Shown here: positions 1 to 8,271 of the stretch, piece after piece
Layout of the letters: every line of letters begins with the position of its first letter
Position numbering within the stretch: position 1 is the first letter of the stretch
From: CAYTGR01 sp964437445
Lineage (GTDB): Bacteria; Chloroflexota; Anaerolineae; B4-G1; SLSP01
NCBI GenBank assembly: GCA_964437445.1
Contig: CAYTGR010000012.1
Coordinates: 1 to 64,000 of the forward strand
Length of the DNA stretch: 64,000 nucleotides
Direction: 5' to 3'
Program-made: the position numbers and the translations under genes
Notes under the pieces: generated by a model
What the model was told of the DNA's origin: nothing
The model's database searches: none
What the model saw: the letters and a program-made list of their open reading frames with translations, nothing else

Positions 1-334
1 GGGTGTAGACATTGGCGGTCCAGGAGCCCCCGGCGGCGGGGGTGATGGTGTAGGTCCCGCTGGCGGTGGCGTCCCAGCTGTTGCCGTAGAGGTCGTAGGC
101 GGTGAGCGTGTAGGCGATGGCCTGCCCGGCGGTGCGGGTGGCGTTGTCGGGGGTGAGCGTGACGCTGCTGGCGGCGGCGTGGTTGACGGTGAGCGCGGTG
201 GTGTCGGTGCGGCCCTCGGCGGTGGCGGTGACGGTCCAGGTGCCGGCCAGGGCGGGGGTGTAGACATTGGCGGTCCAGGAGCCCCCGGCGGCGGGGGTGA
301 TGGTGTAGGTCCCGCTGGCGGTGGCGTCCCAGCT
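1..334 (-). repeat. 255-bp tandem coding repeat (85-aa Ig-like unit)
   Basis: Bases 1-79 are identical to bases 256-334, giving a period of 255 bp, exactly 85 codons, inside the surface-protein gene. Identity at the DNA level points to recent duplication or gene conversion. More copies probably lie beyond the left edge. Confidence 0.85.
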
Positions 335-1273
335 ATGACCATACATGTCATACGCGGTGAGGGTATAGGAGACGGGTGTGCCGGCTGTCACCGTTTGGCT
401 TGCTGGAGCGAGCGTGACGGAGACCGCTGCGCCATGCGCTGCCACTGAGGTGGTCTCACTCACCGTTTGCTCCGTTGTTTGAGCGCAGCCGATGGCGGCC
501 GTGTTGACGACCAGCGTCCCGGTCACCAGATTATCCTCCACGGTTGCGCTGATGACGATTTTCCCGGTTACGCTGGCTGCCAGTATGCCCATTTCCCAGA
601 AGCGGGTCTGGTCGCTACCGCCGCTGGGGGCCGGATTAGCGCCGGCCCACGTCAGATGGTCGCCCAGTGTGTCAGTCACTATGGTGTGGATAGCGCTGGC
701 ATCGCCGGAGTTGGTGTAATGCAACGTGTAGGTCAATGTGGTGCCGGCAACGACCGGGTTCGTCCCCGCGTGTTTGGCCAGAGACAAAACGGGGGCGATC
801 GCTGTGGTGGTGATGGTGGTCGTTTGGGGTTCGGTCTGGTCACTGTCCATCGTGGCAATATTGGTCAGAATGGTTTGGTTGGCCAGATCGCTTTTTACTG
901 CTACGGTCAGGACGATCTGTCCTGCTTGCGATTCGGTCAGGCTATCCATTGTCCAATAAGGGGTGTTGGGCAGGCCTCCAGTAGGGTCTATGGAGGCCGA
1001 GACATAAGTGACGTTAGAGTCCAGCAGATCAGTGATGACTGCACCGGTGAGGGTCTCACTTTCGGTGCTGGTGTTCTGGAACGAAAGGGTGTAAACGAGC
1101 TGGTCCCCGGTCTTCACCGGATCCACGCTTTCGGTTTGGGAGAAAGCCAGGCTGGCTACACGCAGGGGCCGGGCGCTCGCGCCGGAAGAAAACAGCAGCA
1201 ATATGCCACCGACAGCGATGAACCCCAGCAGCAGAGCTGCCCAGAGGTGAAACCAGCGTTTTGTGTGTCTCAT
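1..1273 (-). CDS. Surface protein with DUF11-like and repeated Ig-like domains (3' end beyond window)
   Basis: The frame is open from an ATG at 1273-1271 to the left edge (424 codons seen), so the C-terminus is missing. A GGGAGAG ribosome binding site precedes the start. Residues 1-35 form an export signal: basic MRHTKR, a hydrophobic stretch (LLLGFIAVGGILLLF) and SSGASA. About 200 residues of DUF11-type beta-sandwich follow, with the family's typical phrases such as LVYTLSFQNTS and LTYTLHYTNSGDAS. Next come Ig-like units of 85 residues with phrases such as GTYTITPAAGGSWTANVYTP. By analogy with this architecture it is exported and probably surface-displayed, as an adhesin or sheath component. 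Ligand and anchoring cannot be told because the end is not in the window. Family assignment is fairly sure; role is inference. Confidence 0.8.
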   Translation of the reverse strand, partial: MRHTKRWFHLWAALLLGFIAVGGILLLFSSGASARPLRVASLAFSQTESVDPVKTGDQLVYTLSFQNTSTESETLTGAVITDLLDSNVTYVSASIDPTGGLPNTPYWTMDSLTESQAGQIVLTVAVKSDLANQTILTNIATMDSDQTEPQTTTITTTAIAPVLSLAKHAGTNPVVAGTTLTYTLHYTNSGDASAIHTIVTDTLGDHLTWAGANPAPSGGSDQTRFWEMGILAASVTGKIVISATVEDNLVTGTLVVNTAAIGCAQTTEQTVSETTSVAAHGAAVSVTLAPASQTVTAGTPVSYTLTAYDMYGHSWDATASGTYTITPAAGGSWTANVYTPALAGTWTVTATAEGRTDTTALTVNHAAASSVTLTPDNATRTAGQAIAYTLTAYDLYGNSWDATASGTYTITPAAGGSWTANVYT

Positions 1274-1416
1274 CACATCTCTCCCGTACAAAAAGCAGTC
1301 GGGGTAGATTTAGAGTCCTATACCCCCATTAAAAATTTTATCTTTTAGAAGTAGCCAATAAGTAAAAAAGACGTAGAAAAATTATTAAGATGGGGGGTAT
1401 TTGCTCCAAAACCCAA

Positions 1417-1449
1417 AAATGCCGGCCACTTTTTATGTGGCCGGCATTT
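1417..1449 (-). terminator. Rho-independent terminator after the FecR-like gene
   Basis: A perfect 13-bp stem (1417-1429 with 1437-1449) encloses a 7-nt loop. On the minus strand it is followed by a short T tract. It lies just past the stop of the gene at 1476-2537 and separates that gene from the surface-protein gene. Confidence 0.75.
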
Positions 1450-1475
1450 GATCCCTGTTGGTGACAAAAGGGAGG

Positions 1476-2537
1476 TTAAATTCCCCCCGGGGTTGGCCGT
1501 TCAGTTGGGATTTCCGTGGTTGGTGGCGGCGTGGTCGGTGGCGGTGTCGTCGGTGGCGGCGCGGTGGGAGGAGGCTCCGTCGGGTTTGGACCACTGGACG
1601 GCGTATCGGTGGGCACGATGAGCGGGGTCGGCGTGGCGGTGGGGCGCGGGGTCACCGGCCGACGAGTCGGTGTAGGGGTGGAAGTGGGGGTGGGGGTGAT
1701 GGGCACGGGGGTGGGGGATGGGGTAAAACCGGGTGGGGTCGGGGTAGGCGAAGGCGTCAGGGCAACTGCTGTGGCCGTGGCGCTGGCGTTGCAGAATTCA
1801 ATCAAGGTTGGTTCTCCCCCGACCTGGCTGGATAGCTCCCAGCAGCTGAACACATTAAGGGGTGTGTTGTCCAGCGTGCAGGCTAAAGCGCCTTCGTGGA
1901 CTTTCAGATGCATGGTCTCTTGTTCATTGAAGATCTCCACTCGGGTCGGCGCGTCTACAAGCTGTAACGAACAGACCGGCATCAGGAATTCATACGAAAG
2001 CCCTTGCGCCTCAAACATTGCCCGGCCCTGATCTAAAAGAATCTGCAGGTGGGGGATGATGTGGGGATTTTTGAGGGTGATCTCAGTTTGAGGATCCAGG
2101 CTCAAAGTGCTGCCGTCTTCAAAACAAAAGCGGGCCCCGGCGGCCGCGGTCATGAGCTGGCCGCTTTCTTCCACCACTATGTCGCCGCTGATGAGGGACG
2201 GAGTTGCAGCGGTGGACGATTGCCACTGCGCCGTGCCCTCGCAGAGCTGCAAGCGCAGGTAAGGGGGCATGATCTCAGGGGTGGGGGCTGGAGTTGGACG
2301 ACATGCCACTACTGTGCCGATCACCAGGGCCACTGCCAGCATATATTGGATCCACCGCTGCCGTTTGGGTTTGGCGCTGCTGGTAGCGAGCAGGTTTTGA
2401 AATGGACTGCCACGCTGTATCATTTGACTATCCCCGCGAACTTTTTTGTTCTGCTCAAGTGACGTGATAACATTTGCAAATCGCAGTGAGGCCTTCAGGC
2501 GTTCCTGGGGCGCGCAGAGCGGCTGAAGCGCCACCAC
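1476..2537 (-). CDS. FecR-like domain membrane protein with Pro/Thr-rich tail
   Basis: A 353-residue protein. Residues 1-60 are cytoplasmic and basic. A single membrane segment (MLAVALVIGTVVAC) follows, then a FecR-like domain (about residues 85-250). Its recognisable elements are SGDIVVEESGQLMTAAAGAR, FEDGSTLSLDPQTEITL and LKVHEGALACT, the pattern of extracytoplasmic FecR modules. The last 100 residues are low-complexity Pro/Thr (PTPTPTST, PPPTTPPPTT), a typical cell-wall-spanning linker. VVAC resembles a lipobox but is about 75 residues in, so a type II membrane anchor is more likely. Tandem GTG codons at 2537 and 2534 follow a GAGGG site; either could start. It has its own promoter and terminator. 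No sigma factor gene is adjacent, so a role in signalling is not shown. Confidence 0.8.
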   Translation of the reverse strand: MVALQPLCAPQERLKASLRFANVITSLEQNKKVRGDSQMIQRGSPFQNLLATSSAKPKRQRWIQYMLAVALVIGTVVACRPTPAPTPEIMPPYLRLQLCEGTAQWQSSTAATPSLISGDIVVEESGQLMTAAAGARFCFEDGSTLSLDPQTEITLKNPHIIPHLQILLDQGRAMFEAQGLSYEFLMPVCSLQLVDAPTRVEIFNEQETMHLKVHEGALACTLDNTPLNVFSCWELSSQVGGEPTLIEFCNASATATAVALTPSPTPTPPGFTPSPTPVPITPTPTSTPTPTRRPVTPRPTATPTPLIVPTDTPSSGPNPTEPPPTAPPPTTPPPTTPPPTTEIPTERPTPGGI

Positions 2538-2566
2538 GAACCCTCTTCTGCGTAAGTCCTGTCTAT

Positions 2567-2595
2567 ATTATACCCGGACTTTGAAGGAGTGTCAG
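2567..2595 (-). promoter_or_regulatory. Sigma-70 type promoter of the FecR-like gene
   Basis: On the minus strand, CTGACA (2595-2590) and TATAAT (2572-2567) are separated by 17 nt. The predicted transcript starts about 20 nt before the GTG start. Confidence 0.7.
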
Positions 2596-2685
2596 GGTGG
2601 GGCGAAAAGAAATGCGGTTCAATCAGGGCGGGTCATTGTTCTGAGCGGGGGGCGCGGCGAATTCGTGCGTCCCTCTTATTTTGCA

Positions 2686-2720
2686 AAGGCCCGACAGACT
2701 TAGCGGGCCTGTCGGGCCTT
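2686..2720 (-). terminator. Terminator hairpin after the holin-family gene
   Basis: A perfect 12-bp stem (2686-2697 with 2709-2720) with an 11-nt loop lies 25 nt past the stop of the gene at 2745-3113. The T tract after it is short, so termination strength is uncertain. Confidence 0.6.
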
Positions 2721-2744
2721 GATAGGGATGGGGGCGGGCGGAAT

Positions 2745-3113
2745 TTACTCGTGTTCGTCTTTCACCAGGGCGTTCAGGATGACGCTGACGACGCTGACGA
2801 TGATTGCGCCCAAGAAGGCGGGCCAGAAGCCATCTACGTAGAACCCGACGTTGAAGACGGACGTGGCCAGCCAGGAAGCCAACAGCAGCGTGACGGCATT
2901 GATCACCAGCGTGAACAGCCCTAAGGTCAGGATAATCAGCGGGCAGGTGAGCAGTTTGAGCAGCGGGCGGAGGATGGCATTCACCAGGCCCAGAATGATT
3001 GCCATGACCGCATAGACTACCCAACCCCCGCCGTCTACGTAGATGCCCGGCACCAGCCAGGCGGCGACAAAGAGCGCCAGTGCCATAACGACCCAACGGA
3101 TGAATAGTTTCAT
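2745..3113 (-). CDS. Phage holin family / YvlD-like membrane protein
   Basis: A 122-residue protein made almost wholly of four hydrophobic segments (about residues 5-25, 32-50, 58-82 and 95-118). The phrases AWLVPGIYVDG, ILGLVNAILRPLLKLLTCPL and LTLGLFTLVINAVTLLL are hallmarks of the phage-holin-4-2 (DUF360, YvlD) family. Length is typical. The start at 3113 follows GGAGGG at good spacing. Members are inner-membrane proteins of unknown biochemical role. Despite the family name nothing here suggests a prophage. The gene is a single transcription unit with a terminator behind it. Confidence 0.85.
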   Translation of the reverse strand: MKLFIRWVVMALALFVAAWLVPGIYVDGGGWVVYAVMAIILGLVNAILRPLLKLLTCPLIILTLGLFTLVINAVTLLLASWLATSVFNVGFYVDGFWPAFLGAIIVSVVSVILNALVKDEHE

Positions 3114-3178
3114 TGTTTCCCTCCATAATTCGGTTCAGGTTTACACCATGGGCACAAAATGCTCGCCATCGTGTAAGT

Positions 3179-3193
3179 CGTAATTGTATTACG
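3179..3193. promoter_or_regulatory. Palindrome upstream of the holin-family gene
   Basis: CGTAAT-TGT-ATTACG is a perfect palindrome with 6-bp arms, 66 nt upstream of the start at 3113. It could be a repressor operator. No regulator is identified. Confidence 0.3.
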
Positions 3194-3277
3194 CAACAAG
3201 GGGGGAAAAGTTTCAAAGGGCAGGGAGTTCCATGCGCACCCCCTGTAGTTCCGGTAGCCATGTAAGCTGACCCCAAC

Positions 3278-4018
3278 TCAGGAGGGGTCAACGTTGGCCA
3301 GCGCACGGCCGCGTTGCCGGGCAGCAATCCCGGCTAACAGCACTCCTATTTCGTACAAGACGATGAACGGGCCGGTGACCAGCAGCATCGTGACCGGATC
3401 GGTGGTGGGCGTGATGATGGCGGCGGCAAGTGCCGACAGAAAAATGACGACTTTGCGCGCGCTTTTCAGCTTATCTGGAGTGACCAGGCCGGCCCGCACC
3501 AAGCCGTAGATCACCAGCGGGGTCTGGAATAACACTCCCATCCAGACGATCAGCGTCGTAGCAAACGACAGGTAAGCCTCCAACGAGAAAAGGGGCTGGA
3601 CGATGTCTTGCAGGAAGCCGGTTAAAACCGGGATGCTGGTCGGAATCAGGACCTTCAGCGTGAACAACGCACCCAAGAAGAAAAGGAGCAGTACCGCAGG
3701 GATGCCGAGCAGGAGCAGCCGTTTTTCGTTGGGGTACAGGCCTGGCGCCAGAAAGCCGTAAATCTGGAAAAGGATGTAGGGCAGAACCAAAATCAGGCCC
3801 AGGAAAAGTGCTACTTTGAAATAAATCAAAGGTGCGTCCGTGGGGCCCAGCACAATCGGGCGATTTTCTCCCAGCGGCGTGACCAGAAACTGGATCGCCC
3901 GCTCGGCCAGGAGCAGACCGGGAGCCATGCCGATAATCAAGGCGAGCACTACCCGCAGCAGCCGTGCCCGCAACTCGGTGATGTGCTCTAACAGCGATTT
4001 GCGCTCGTCATCCGCCAT
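3278..4018 (-). CDS. tatC: Sec-independent protein translocase TatC
   Basis: TatC is the polytopic receptor of the twin-arginine pathway, which exports folded proteins. The 246-residue product has the family's order: a cytoplasmic N-terminus with the conserved HITELRARLL element, six membrane segments, and the first-loop/TM2 phrase FKVALFLGLILVLPYILFQI followed by FLAPGLYPNEKR. The ATG at 4018 follows GAGG and overlaps the tatB stop by 11 bp, which indicates coupled translation. It is the last gene of tatA-tatB-tatC. A TTG at 4024 is possible but has no better ribosome binding site. Confidence 0.95.
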   Translation of the reverse strand: MADDERKSLLEHITELRARLLRVVLALIIGMAPGLLLAERAIQFLVTPLGENRPIVLGPTDAPLIYFKVALFLGLILVLPYILFQIYGFLAPGLYPNEKRLLLLGIPAVLLLFFLGALFTLKVLIPTSIPVLTGFLQDIVQPLFSLEAYLSFATTLIVWMGVLFQTPLVIYGLVRAGLVTPDKLKSARKVVIFLSALAAAIITPTTDPVTMLLVTGPFIVLYEIGVLLAGIAARQRGRALANVDPS

Positions 4019-4322
4019 GGGCAACCTCGGTGGTGTCGGCGGTGTGGTCTGGCTCGTCTATGGCCGGTTCTGCCGCGTGGGCCGGGGGTGGTGTGGGCTG
4101 GGAGCGGGGAACATCTGAATAGGGCTGCGGACGTTCGGCGCGTTCCACCTCTAATAGATCATGCTGCAACAGAGCCGAAAACTGCCGCCACATCTGTTGC
4201 CCCTTCTGAACGGTCTGTCCAATGGTCCGCCCGGCTTTGATGGCTTCCTCCGGGCCGAACAGCAGGAGTGCCAACAGAACCAGGACAAGAAGTTCACCGG
4301 TGCCAATGTTGAAGACATCCAT
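4008..4322 (-). CDS. tatB: Twin-arginine translocase subunit TatB-like
   Basis: A 104-residue protein with one N-terminal membrane helix (ELLVLVLLALLLFGPEEAI), the conserved FGP hinge, an amphipathic helix (residues 27-50) and a long acidic/proline-rich tail. TatA and TatB share this plan. The longer tail, the acidic EE after FGP and the position directly before tatC favour TatB. The start at 4322 follows GAGGTAAAGGG. It overlaps tatC. Confidence 0.85.
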   Translation of the reverse strand: MDVFNIGTGELLVLVLLALLLFGPEEAIKAGRTIGQTVQKGQQMWRQFSALLQHDLLEVERAERPQPYSDVPRSQPTPPPAHAAEPAIDEPDHTADTTEVAHGG

Positions 4323-4546
4323 AGGCCCTTTACCTCAAGGACTGCCGTGAAATATCACTCCGGGTCTTGGTGGCCTGGGGATTGTCAGGTTAGTGAGCGA
4401 GCCCACGCCATGCCCATCCCTGATATCAATCTCCTCCGGTGGAGCGGTCACAAAGGGAAGCACACCCGTCCTGAAGCGTGGGGTGCCTGGGCGCTGAAGT
4501 GGCCGCCAGCTGACCACCTGGAAAACGCTGCGAGAACCGCCGATGG

Positions 4547-4744
4547 CTACGCCTTATCGGTGGGCTTTTCCTCAGGGGTTTCTTCTGAAGGCTGGGCTTT
4601 TTTATCCCCCTGGAGACCTTCCTGGAAACCCCGGATGCCTTTGCCCAGCTCTGAACCCAGACGGGCAATGCGGCCAGGCCCAAAGATGATCAGCGCCAGC
4701 AGCAGTATAACAATCAACTCTACCGGACCAACACGGAACGGCAT
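4547..4744 (-). CDS. tatA: Twin-arginine translocase subunit TatA
   Basis: A 65-residue pore-forming Tat subunit: an N-terminal helix (VGPVELIVILLLALIIFGPG), the FGP hinge, an amphipathic helix (RIARLGSELGKGIRGFQEGL) and a charged tail. The ATG at 4744 is chosen because AAGGAGG sits at ideal spacing; the longer frame to 4786 has no such site. It is followed after 224 bp by tatB on the same strand, so the three tat genes probably form one unit with a gap that holds no convincing gene. Confidence 0.92.
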   Translation of the reverse strand: MPFRVGPVELIVILLLALIIFGPGRIARLGSELGKGIRGFQEGLQGDKKAQPSEETPEEKPTDKA

Positions 4745-4793
4745 GGCAACCTCCTTAAAAACAAAAACATCAGCGGTACTTTCCAACCCGCAT

Positions 4794-4802
4794 ATTATAG
4801 CA
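4794..4802 (-). promoter_or_regulatory. tatA: Extended -10 promoter of the tat genes
   Basis: On the minus strand TGC precedes TATAAT (4799-4794), an extended -10, about 50 nt upstream of the tatA ATG. No good -35 is present. Confidence 0.55.
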
Positions 4803-4930
4803 CAATATCATTTAAATTGGGGTGCAATGCCAGCTCTGGAACGGCCCGCCAACCAGATGATGTGCACGTTGAATGTGAGTTGGGCAGAATCCAGCCCGTG
4901 GTGATATTTAGATTGTAATTTACTTCCTGG

Positions 4931-4958
4931 TTGCGTCTTAATCTAAATGCGTTATTAT
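4931..4958 (+). promoter_or_regulatory. Possible promoter of the sensor kinase gene
   Basis: TTGCGT (4931-4936) and TATTAT (4953-4958) are 16 nt apart in an AT-rich stretch, about 76 nt before the kinase start. Imperfect hexamers make this a moderate call. Confidence 0.4.
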
Positions 4959-5034
4959 AGTTAATGAATCTATGACTCAGGGCCGGATATTGGCCTGATC
5001 TATGAACGGGAGCCCGTGAAGAAAGAGGCAATCT

Positions 5035-6972
5035 ATGAACCCACTCCACATCTTAGTTTTGAGTCGCGATTTAGAACTGGTGGCGCAGCTCCAGGAAGGG
5101 GGACTGATCCCGGCAGACGATGTAATAGAGGTGCTCAGCTCCCCCCTGGAGCTGGAAAGCACCTTGAGCCGTTCACAGAGTGCCCTGTTGATTTTGGATT
5201 TGCCGGCTGCGGATGCTCCTCAACTGTTAGAGGTGTTGCATCGTAAAGAACACACTGTCCCGATGGTGGTGATCACCGATACCACTCCTACCCTCTCTCT
5301 GATCAATGATCTGTTGCGTTTTCACGTGTTAGGCTTCATCCGGCGCCCGCTGCGCACCGAGAAGGCTAAGGCGGTGCTGATCGAGGCGTTGCAGCGGGCT
5401 TACAGCATGGCGCACGTCCGCTCCCTGCAGCAAGAGCTGACCAAGGCCAATGAGCGGTTGAACCAGCGGTTGCAGGAGTTAAACACGATCTATACGGTGG
5501 GGAAATCGGTCGCTTCGTCGTTGAATTTAGATGAAGTGTTGGCCCAAATTGTGGAGATTTCGGTCAATCTGGCACAGGCTGAAGAGGGTTTTATCTTGTT
5601 GCGCGAGGGGGATAAGCTCTTTCTGCGGACGGCTAAGAATGTGGAAGATCGTTTGGCCCGCCAGTTTAACATGGAAGCTTCGGATAGTGTGGCCCACCGG
5701 GTGATCACGACCGGTCAGCCGGCCATGTTGCGCCGGGAGACTAAAATCGCCACCGGTTATCTGGCGCGCTCGTTGCTTTATATCCCGCTGCAGGTTCCCG
5801 GACAGGGGGTGATTGGTATCCTCGGTGTGGTCAACCGGGCGCGCGATCGGGCGTTCACCGAGGGCCAGATGTTTACGCTTTCGTCCATTGCCGATTTTGC
5901 CGCGGTCGCCGTGGAAAACGCCCGTCTCTTCAGCGCCATGCAGACTGAACAGGCCCGCTTGCGCACAATTCTGGAGCAGGCGACTGAGGCAATCCTGGTG
6001 GTGGATACGGAAAACCGGCTGCTGTTGTGGAGCGAGACCGCGAAGGAAGTTTTTCATATTCCGGCCACGGCCAGGCAGCAGCCCCTGGAGACTGTCATCA
6101 GCCACCCCCGTTTGTTGGAGCTGTTTCGGCAGGCCGACGACGGGCCGGCGGTGGCCCAGGCGGAGATTGAGGTGGGCGACCACCGGGTGTTTAATGCCCA
6201 GCTGACCGTGATCCACCAGACCGGACGGGTTGTGGTCATGCAGGACATCACTTTCTTGAAAGAGCTGGATCGTTTGAAGAGCGAGTTTGTCTCCACAGTA
6301 TCACACGACTTGCGTACCCCGTTAACGACGGTGCAGGGCTACGTGGAACTGCTGGATCGGGTCGGCCCGCTCAATGAAACCCAGCAGAAATTCATCCGGC
6401 GGGCCTTAGATAGCCTGACTCACATCACTGAGCTGATCAGCGATTTGCTGGATATCGGCCGGATTGAAGCCGGGTACGATCTGGAAATGCGCCCCTGTCG
6501 GTTAGAGGAAGCGGTGACGCAGGCGGTGGAAGCGCTGCAAGGCGAGGCCGACCAGGCGGAAATCACACTGCGCTGGCAACCACCGGCGCAACCGCTGTGG
6601 GTTCAGGGGAACATCCGTCGTCTGCGTCAGGTCATGGAGAACCTGGTCAGCAATGCCATCAAGTATAACCGTCCCGGCGGCCTGGTGGAGGTGCTGGCCC
6701 GTTTTGATGGGACCCATGGAGTGGTACAGGTGCGGGACAACGGGATCGGGATTCCGCTGGCGGAACAGCAAAACCTCTTCCGGCGGTTTTACCGGGTGCA
6801 AACGCCGGAAACGGAAGAGATCCGTGGCACCGGCCTGGGGTTGGCGATCGTCAAATCGGTCATTGAGAAGCACAAAGGGCGGGTTTGGGTAGAAAGCACT
6901 CCTGGTCAGGGGAGCCTGTTTTCGTTCATCTTGCCGATATTGCGCGAAGACGAGGTGGCCTCGCGCGCTTGA
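5035..6972 (+). CDS. Hybrid-type sensor histidine kinase, REC-GAF-PAS-HisKA-HATPase
   Basis: A 645-residue soluble kinase with no membrane segment. Residues 1-125 form a receiver-like domain with a candidate phosphoacceptor Asp55 (LLILDLP). A coiled coil (125-150) leads to a GAF domain (about 155-300), a PAS domain (308-405) and HisKA with His424 in TVSHDLRTPL. The HATPase has the N box ENLVSNAIKYN, DNGIGIP and GTGLGLAIV. The signal is therefore probably cytoplasmic, or relayed by phosphotransfer to the N-terminal receiver. No response regulator gene is next to it, so it is an orphan here. The start at 5035 follows AGAGG. A hairpin terminator follows. The target of signalling is unknown. Confidence 0.9.
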   Translation: MNPLHILVLSRDLELVAQLQEGGLIPADDVIEVLSSPLELESTLSRSQSALLILDLPAADAPQLLEVLHRKEHTVPMVVITDTTPTLSLINDLLRFHVLGFIRRPLRTEKAKAVLIEALQRAYSMAHVRSLQQELTKANERLNQRLQELNTIYTVGKSVASSLNLDEVLAQIVEISVNLAQAEEGFILLREGDKLFLRTAKNVEDRLARQFNMEASDSVAHRVITTGQPAMLRRETKIATGYLARSLLYIPLQVPGQGVIGILGVVNRARDRAFTEGQMFTLSSIADFAAVAVENARLFSAMQTEQARLRTILEQATEAILVVDTENRLLLWSETAKEVFHIPATARQQPLETVISHPRLLELFRQADDGPAVAQAEIEVGDHRVFNAQLTVIHQTGRVVVMQDITFLKELDRLKSEFVSTVSHDLRTPLTTVQGYVELLDRVGPLNETQQKFIRRALDSLTHITELISDLLDIGRIEAGYDLEMRPCRLEEAVTQAVEALQGEADQAEITLRWQPPAQPLWVQGNIRRLRQVMENLVSNAIKYNRPGGLVEVLARFDGTHGVVQVRDNGIGIPLAEQQNLFRRFYRVQTPETEEIRGTGLGLAIVKSVIEKHKGRVWVESTPGQGSLFSFILPILREDEVASRA

Positions 6973-6993
6973 GGTTGGAATGCGGCCGGGCCA

Positions 6994-7038
6994 GGGCGGG
7001 ATTTTGGGCGTCGTACAACGGCGCGCGAGATCCCGCCC
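6994..7038 (+). terminator. Possible terminator after the sensor kinase
   Basis: A perfect 9-bp stem (GGGCGGGAT at 6994-7002 with 7030-7038) with a 27-nt loop, followed by a T-containing stretch, 21 nt after the kinase stop. Confidence 0.5.
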
Positions 7039-7113
7039 GACTTGTTTCTGGATAACGTCAGCGGTGGCTGCGTGCCGGGATAGCTGGCAGCGCGTTTCCA
7101 TTTCACAAGGAGA

Positions 7114-7141
7114 TTGACACCCTTGCAGGTTGGCCTATAAT
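7114..7141 (+). promoter_or_regulatory. Strong sigma-70 type promoter of the peptide ABC operon
   Basis: TTGACA (7114-7119), a 16-nt spacer and TATAAT (7136-7141) match consensus perfectly. The leader to the binding-protein ATG is about 125 nt and contains two purine-rich AAGGAGG stretches, the second at the start codon. The rest of the 6973-7272 spacer holds the kinase terminator and no gene. Confidence 0.8.
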
Positions 7142-7272
7142 CAATCATATGCGGCCTGACCTACCGGAGGCCGAGAAGGAGGTATAAGGGATCAGAAAAT
7201 CGTATCAATTGTCCCCACAAAATTTAACCATGACTCTCAATTTTTCAAGAAGCAAGAAGGAGGAAGGAAACG

Positions 7273-8271
7273 ATGACACGCAAGCCCCTGTTTAGTTTGT
7301 TGGCTGTGCTGATGATGGTTGGCATGGTCCTGGCCGCCTGCGGCCCGACCCCGACCGCAGCCCCCGCCACCACGGTGGCCCCGGCGACCACGGAAGCCCC
7401 CAAAACGACCGAGCCGCCCGCCACGACTGAAGCCCCAACGGCTGCACCTACCCCGCACCCCATCTGGGAAGATGCCCGCGTGAAGCAGGCCATCGCCGCC
7501 GCAATTGACCGCGAGGTGATCGTGGACCGGGTCTTTGAAGGGCGCAACACGCCGGCCTACCACATGGTCCCGCCTGGCTATCCGTTCGCGACCGAGCCGT
7601 TCCTGGATAAATACGGCACCCGCAACCTGGACATGGCCAAGCAGCTGCTGACCGAGGCCGGTTACAGCACGCAAAAGCCCTTTGAGTTTGACCTCTGGTA
7701 TCCGCCGGAGCACTACGGGACCACCACTGCCGACGTGATGCAGGTCATCAAGGAGCAGCTGGAAGAGACCGGCATGATCAAGGTCAACCTGAAGACCCAG
7801 AACTGGGCCGAGTACGTGGACAGCTTCGTTGCCGGTGATGCCTTCCCGGTCTTCATCCTGGGCTGGTTCCCCGACTTTGCCGACCCCGATAACTGGGTGC
7901 GGCCGTTCGCCTCGTGCCTGCAGTCGCCCGATAATGGCGTCAACTACTGCAATCCCAAGATGGATGAGCTGATTAACGGCGCGGCCGCCACCGCCGATCC
8001 GGCCAAGCGCACCGAGCTCTACAAGCAGCTGGGTGAGCTCTACGCCGAGGAAGTCCCGACCCTGCCGCTCTTCTGGGAGCCGGAATTCGTGACCTACCGC
8101 GACGGCGTGGAAGGCGTCAAGATCGGCGCCCCCTTTGAGTTCAATTACAACGTTCTCAGCTTTGGCCCGAACGCCAAACCGGCCTCCGGCAGCACGGATA
8201 CCATCATCCATCATCGGCACCACCGACGAGGTCAACAGCCTGGATCCGCAGGACGCTTATGCCACCCATGA
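7273..8271 (+). CDS. Peptide ABC transporter substrate-binding lipoprotein: signal peptide joined to C-terminal half
   Basis: The ATG at 7273 follows AGGAGGAAGGAAACG. Residues 1-23 are a lipoprotein signal with lipobox LAAC (Cys23), then a Thr/Pro/Ala linker to residue 61. The next part is not the usual N-terminal lobe of an SBP_bac_5 (OppA/DppA) protein. At residue 62 (nt 7456) it enters HPIWEDARVKQAIAAAIDRE, which in this family belongs in the second half of the chain, and continues with the C-terminal lobe (VNLKTQNWAEY, LGWFPDFADPDNWV, LPLFWEPEFV) to about nt 8185. It then continues into the beginning of a mature N-terminal half and loses frame at a doubled CCATCAT (8201-8214), so the last 20 codons are out-of-frame. 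Membrane-anchored peptide capture is the expected role, but as sequenced this gene is scrambled. Confidence 0.75.
   Translation: MTRKPLFSLLAVLMMVGMVLAACGPTPTAAPATTVAPATTEAPKTTEPPATTEAPTAAPTPHPIWEDARVKQAIAAAIDREVIVDRVFEGRNTPAYHMVPPGYPFATEPFLDKYGTRNLDMAKQLLTEAGYSTQKPFEFDLWYPPEHYGTTTADVMQVIKEQLEETGMIKVNLKTQNWAEYVDSFVAGDAFPVFILGWFPDFADPDNWVRPFASCLQSPDNGVNYCNPKMDELINGAAATADPAKRTELYKQLGELYAEEVPTLPLFWEPEFVTYRDGVEGVKIGAPFEFNYNVLSFGPNAKPASGSTDTIIHHRHHRRGQQPGSAGRLCHP

Noticed and set aside
467..1348. Long plus-strand reading frame of 293 codons opposite the surface-protein gene
   Set aside because: It is antisense to a well-supported DUF11/Ig gene, has no family features and a composition typical of GC-rich shadow frames.
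2745..3113. Holin-family gene as a sign of a prophage
   Set aside because: The YvlD/DUF360 family is chromosomal in many bacteria and no phage genes surround it.
4335..4517. 60-codon minus-strand frame between tatA and tatB
   Set aside because: No ribosome binding site, low-complexity Pro/Arg composition and no recognisable homology; treated as spacer.
7149..7187. 12-codon frame in the leader of the peptide ABC operon
   Set aside because: No Shine-Dalgarno sequence and too short to support; it may simply arise from the hairpin CGGCCT...AGGCCG.
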